A program made the translations under genes and the position numbers. The notes under the pieces were generated by a model. That model was not told the origin of the DNA. It worked only from the letters and a program-made list of their open reading frames with translations, and searched no databases. A DNA stretch of 64,000 bases from Halomonas campaniensis (GTDB lineage Bacteria > Pseudomonadota > Gammaproteobacteria > Pseudomonadales > Halomonadaceae): contig NZ_JACHZF010000019.1 of assembly GCF_014193375.1 (NCBI RefSeq), forward strand, positions 16,221 through 80,220, given 5' to 3'. This document shows positions 63,909-64,000 of the stretch, one piece after another. The first letter of the stretch is position 1, and every line of letters starts with the position of its first letter.

Positions 63909-64000
63909 CCCGGATGTTGCACCGGGTCAGTCAGAAGTCCCCAGATGCCATGCTCGGTGGGGATAAAAGGGCTCTGGGGGTGGAGATTGGCTGCTTTTTG
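63909..64000. other. right edge; possible minus-strand coding end
   Basis: The last 92 bases carry an imperfect hairpin (CCCGG/CCGGG) at 63909-63926. On the minus strand a frame is open from base 64000 to a stop at 63905, ending GLLTDPVQHPG. Too short to assign; it could be the end of a transposase or chance. Confidence 0.25.

Overview
The window is a stretch of GC-rich chromosome from a gammaproteobacterium, most probably a member of the Halomonadaceae (Halomonas and relatives). This is inferred from the gene set (DUF5924, DUF3549, YqcC, YeaC, PA0069-type radical SAM protein, TAXI-type binding protein, OmpW paralogues, two proline-catabolic loci) and from SUF rather than ISC iron-sulfur assembly genes. 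No plasmid, phage, CRISPR or clear insertion sequence was found. One tRNA gene, tRNA-Gly(CCC), is present.

Layout. 1-4.8 kb: a truncated membrane protein, then the fadBA beta-oxidation operon. 4.8-9 kb: housekeeping and stress genes (lone TAXI binding protein, FMN reductase, YbhB, DCC protein, YjbQ, ketopantoate reductase-like). 9-12.9 kb: an AMP/thymidine phosphorylase-like gene overlapping a PRPP synthetase-like gene, and a convergent M42 peptidase. 13-19.8 kb: lipoprotein, acetyltransferase, VIT1-type transporter, Hsp20, host-attachment protein, histone-deacetylase-like enzyme, DsbA/FrnE-like oxidoreductase, NDUFA9-like protein, YjdM. 19.8-26 kb: Rrf2 regulator-sufB-sufC-sufD-sufS-sufT, with a Fur-like box and an IscR-like promoter/operator. 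26-30.4 kb: SanA-like protein, a helical-bundle protein, a DUF3549-rimB-rimK operon and yqcC. 30.4-45 kb: two proline-use loci in mirror order, putP1-putA1 and putA2-putP2, on either side of three ompW-like genes, with an AraC-family regulator upstream of putA2. 45-54 kb: tRNA-Gly, CBS protein, Pmp3-like protein, EamA transporter, NAD kinase, phosphoesterase, rhomboid protease, YeaC, DUF2797, alcohol dehydrogenase, radical SAM protein. 54.4-59.5 kb: a cobalamin riboswitch controlling btuB-btuF-btuC-btuD. 59.5-64 kb: NCS2/SLC23-like permease, glycerophosphodiester phosphodiesterase, a hypothetical gene and a quinone oxidoreductase.

The most informative layer is regulatory. Four similar GAAAC-N3/4-GTTTC dyads (PsrA-like) lie at fadBA, ompW2, ompW3 and the helical-bundle gene. 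An FNR/Anr-like site sits at ompW1. A perfect LexA box precedes the radical SAM gene. Two 15-bp direct repeats exactly 21 bp apart precede putA2, next to the AraC-family gene. A-A-N repeats of the Hfq/Crc type occur in the leaders of four transporter-related genes. The most promising enzymatic unit is the overlapping phosphorylase/PRPP-synthetase pair, which may link nucleotide breakdown to PRPP through ribose 1,5-bisphosphate. All binding-site assignments are by eye against known consensus sequences; no search was run.
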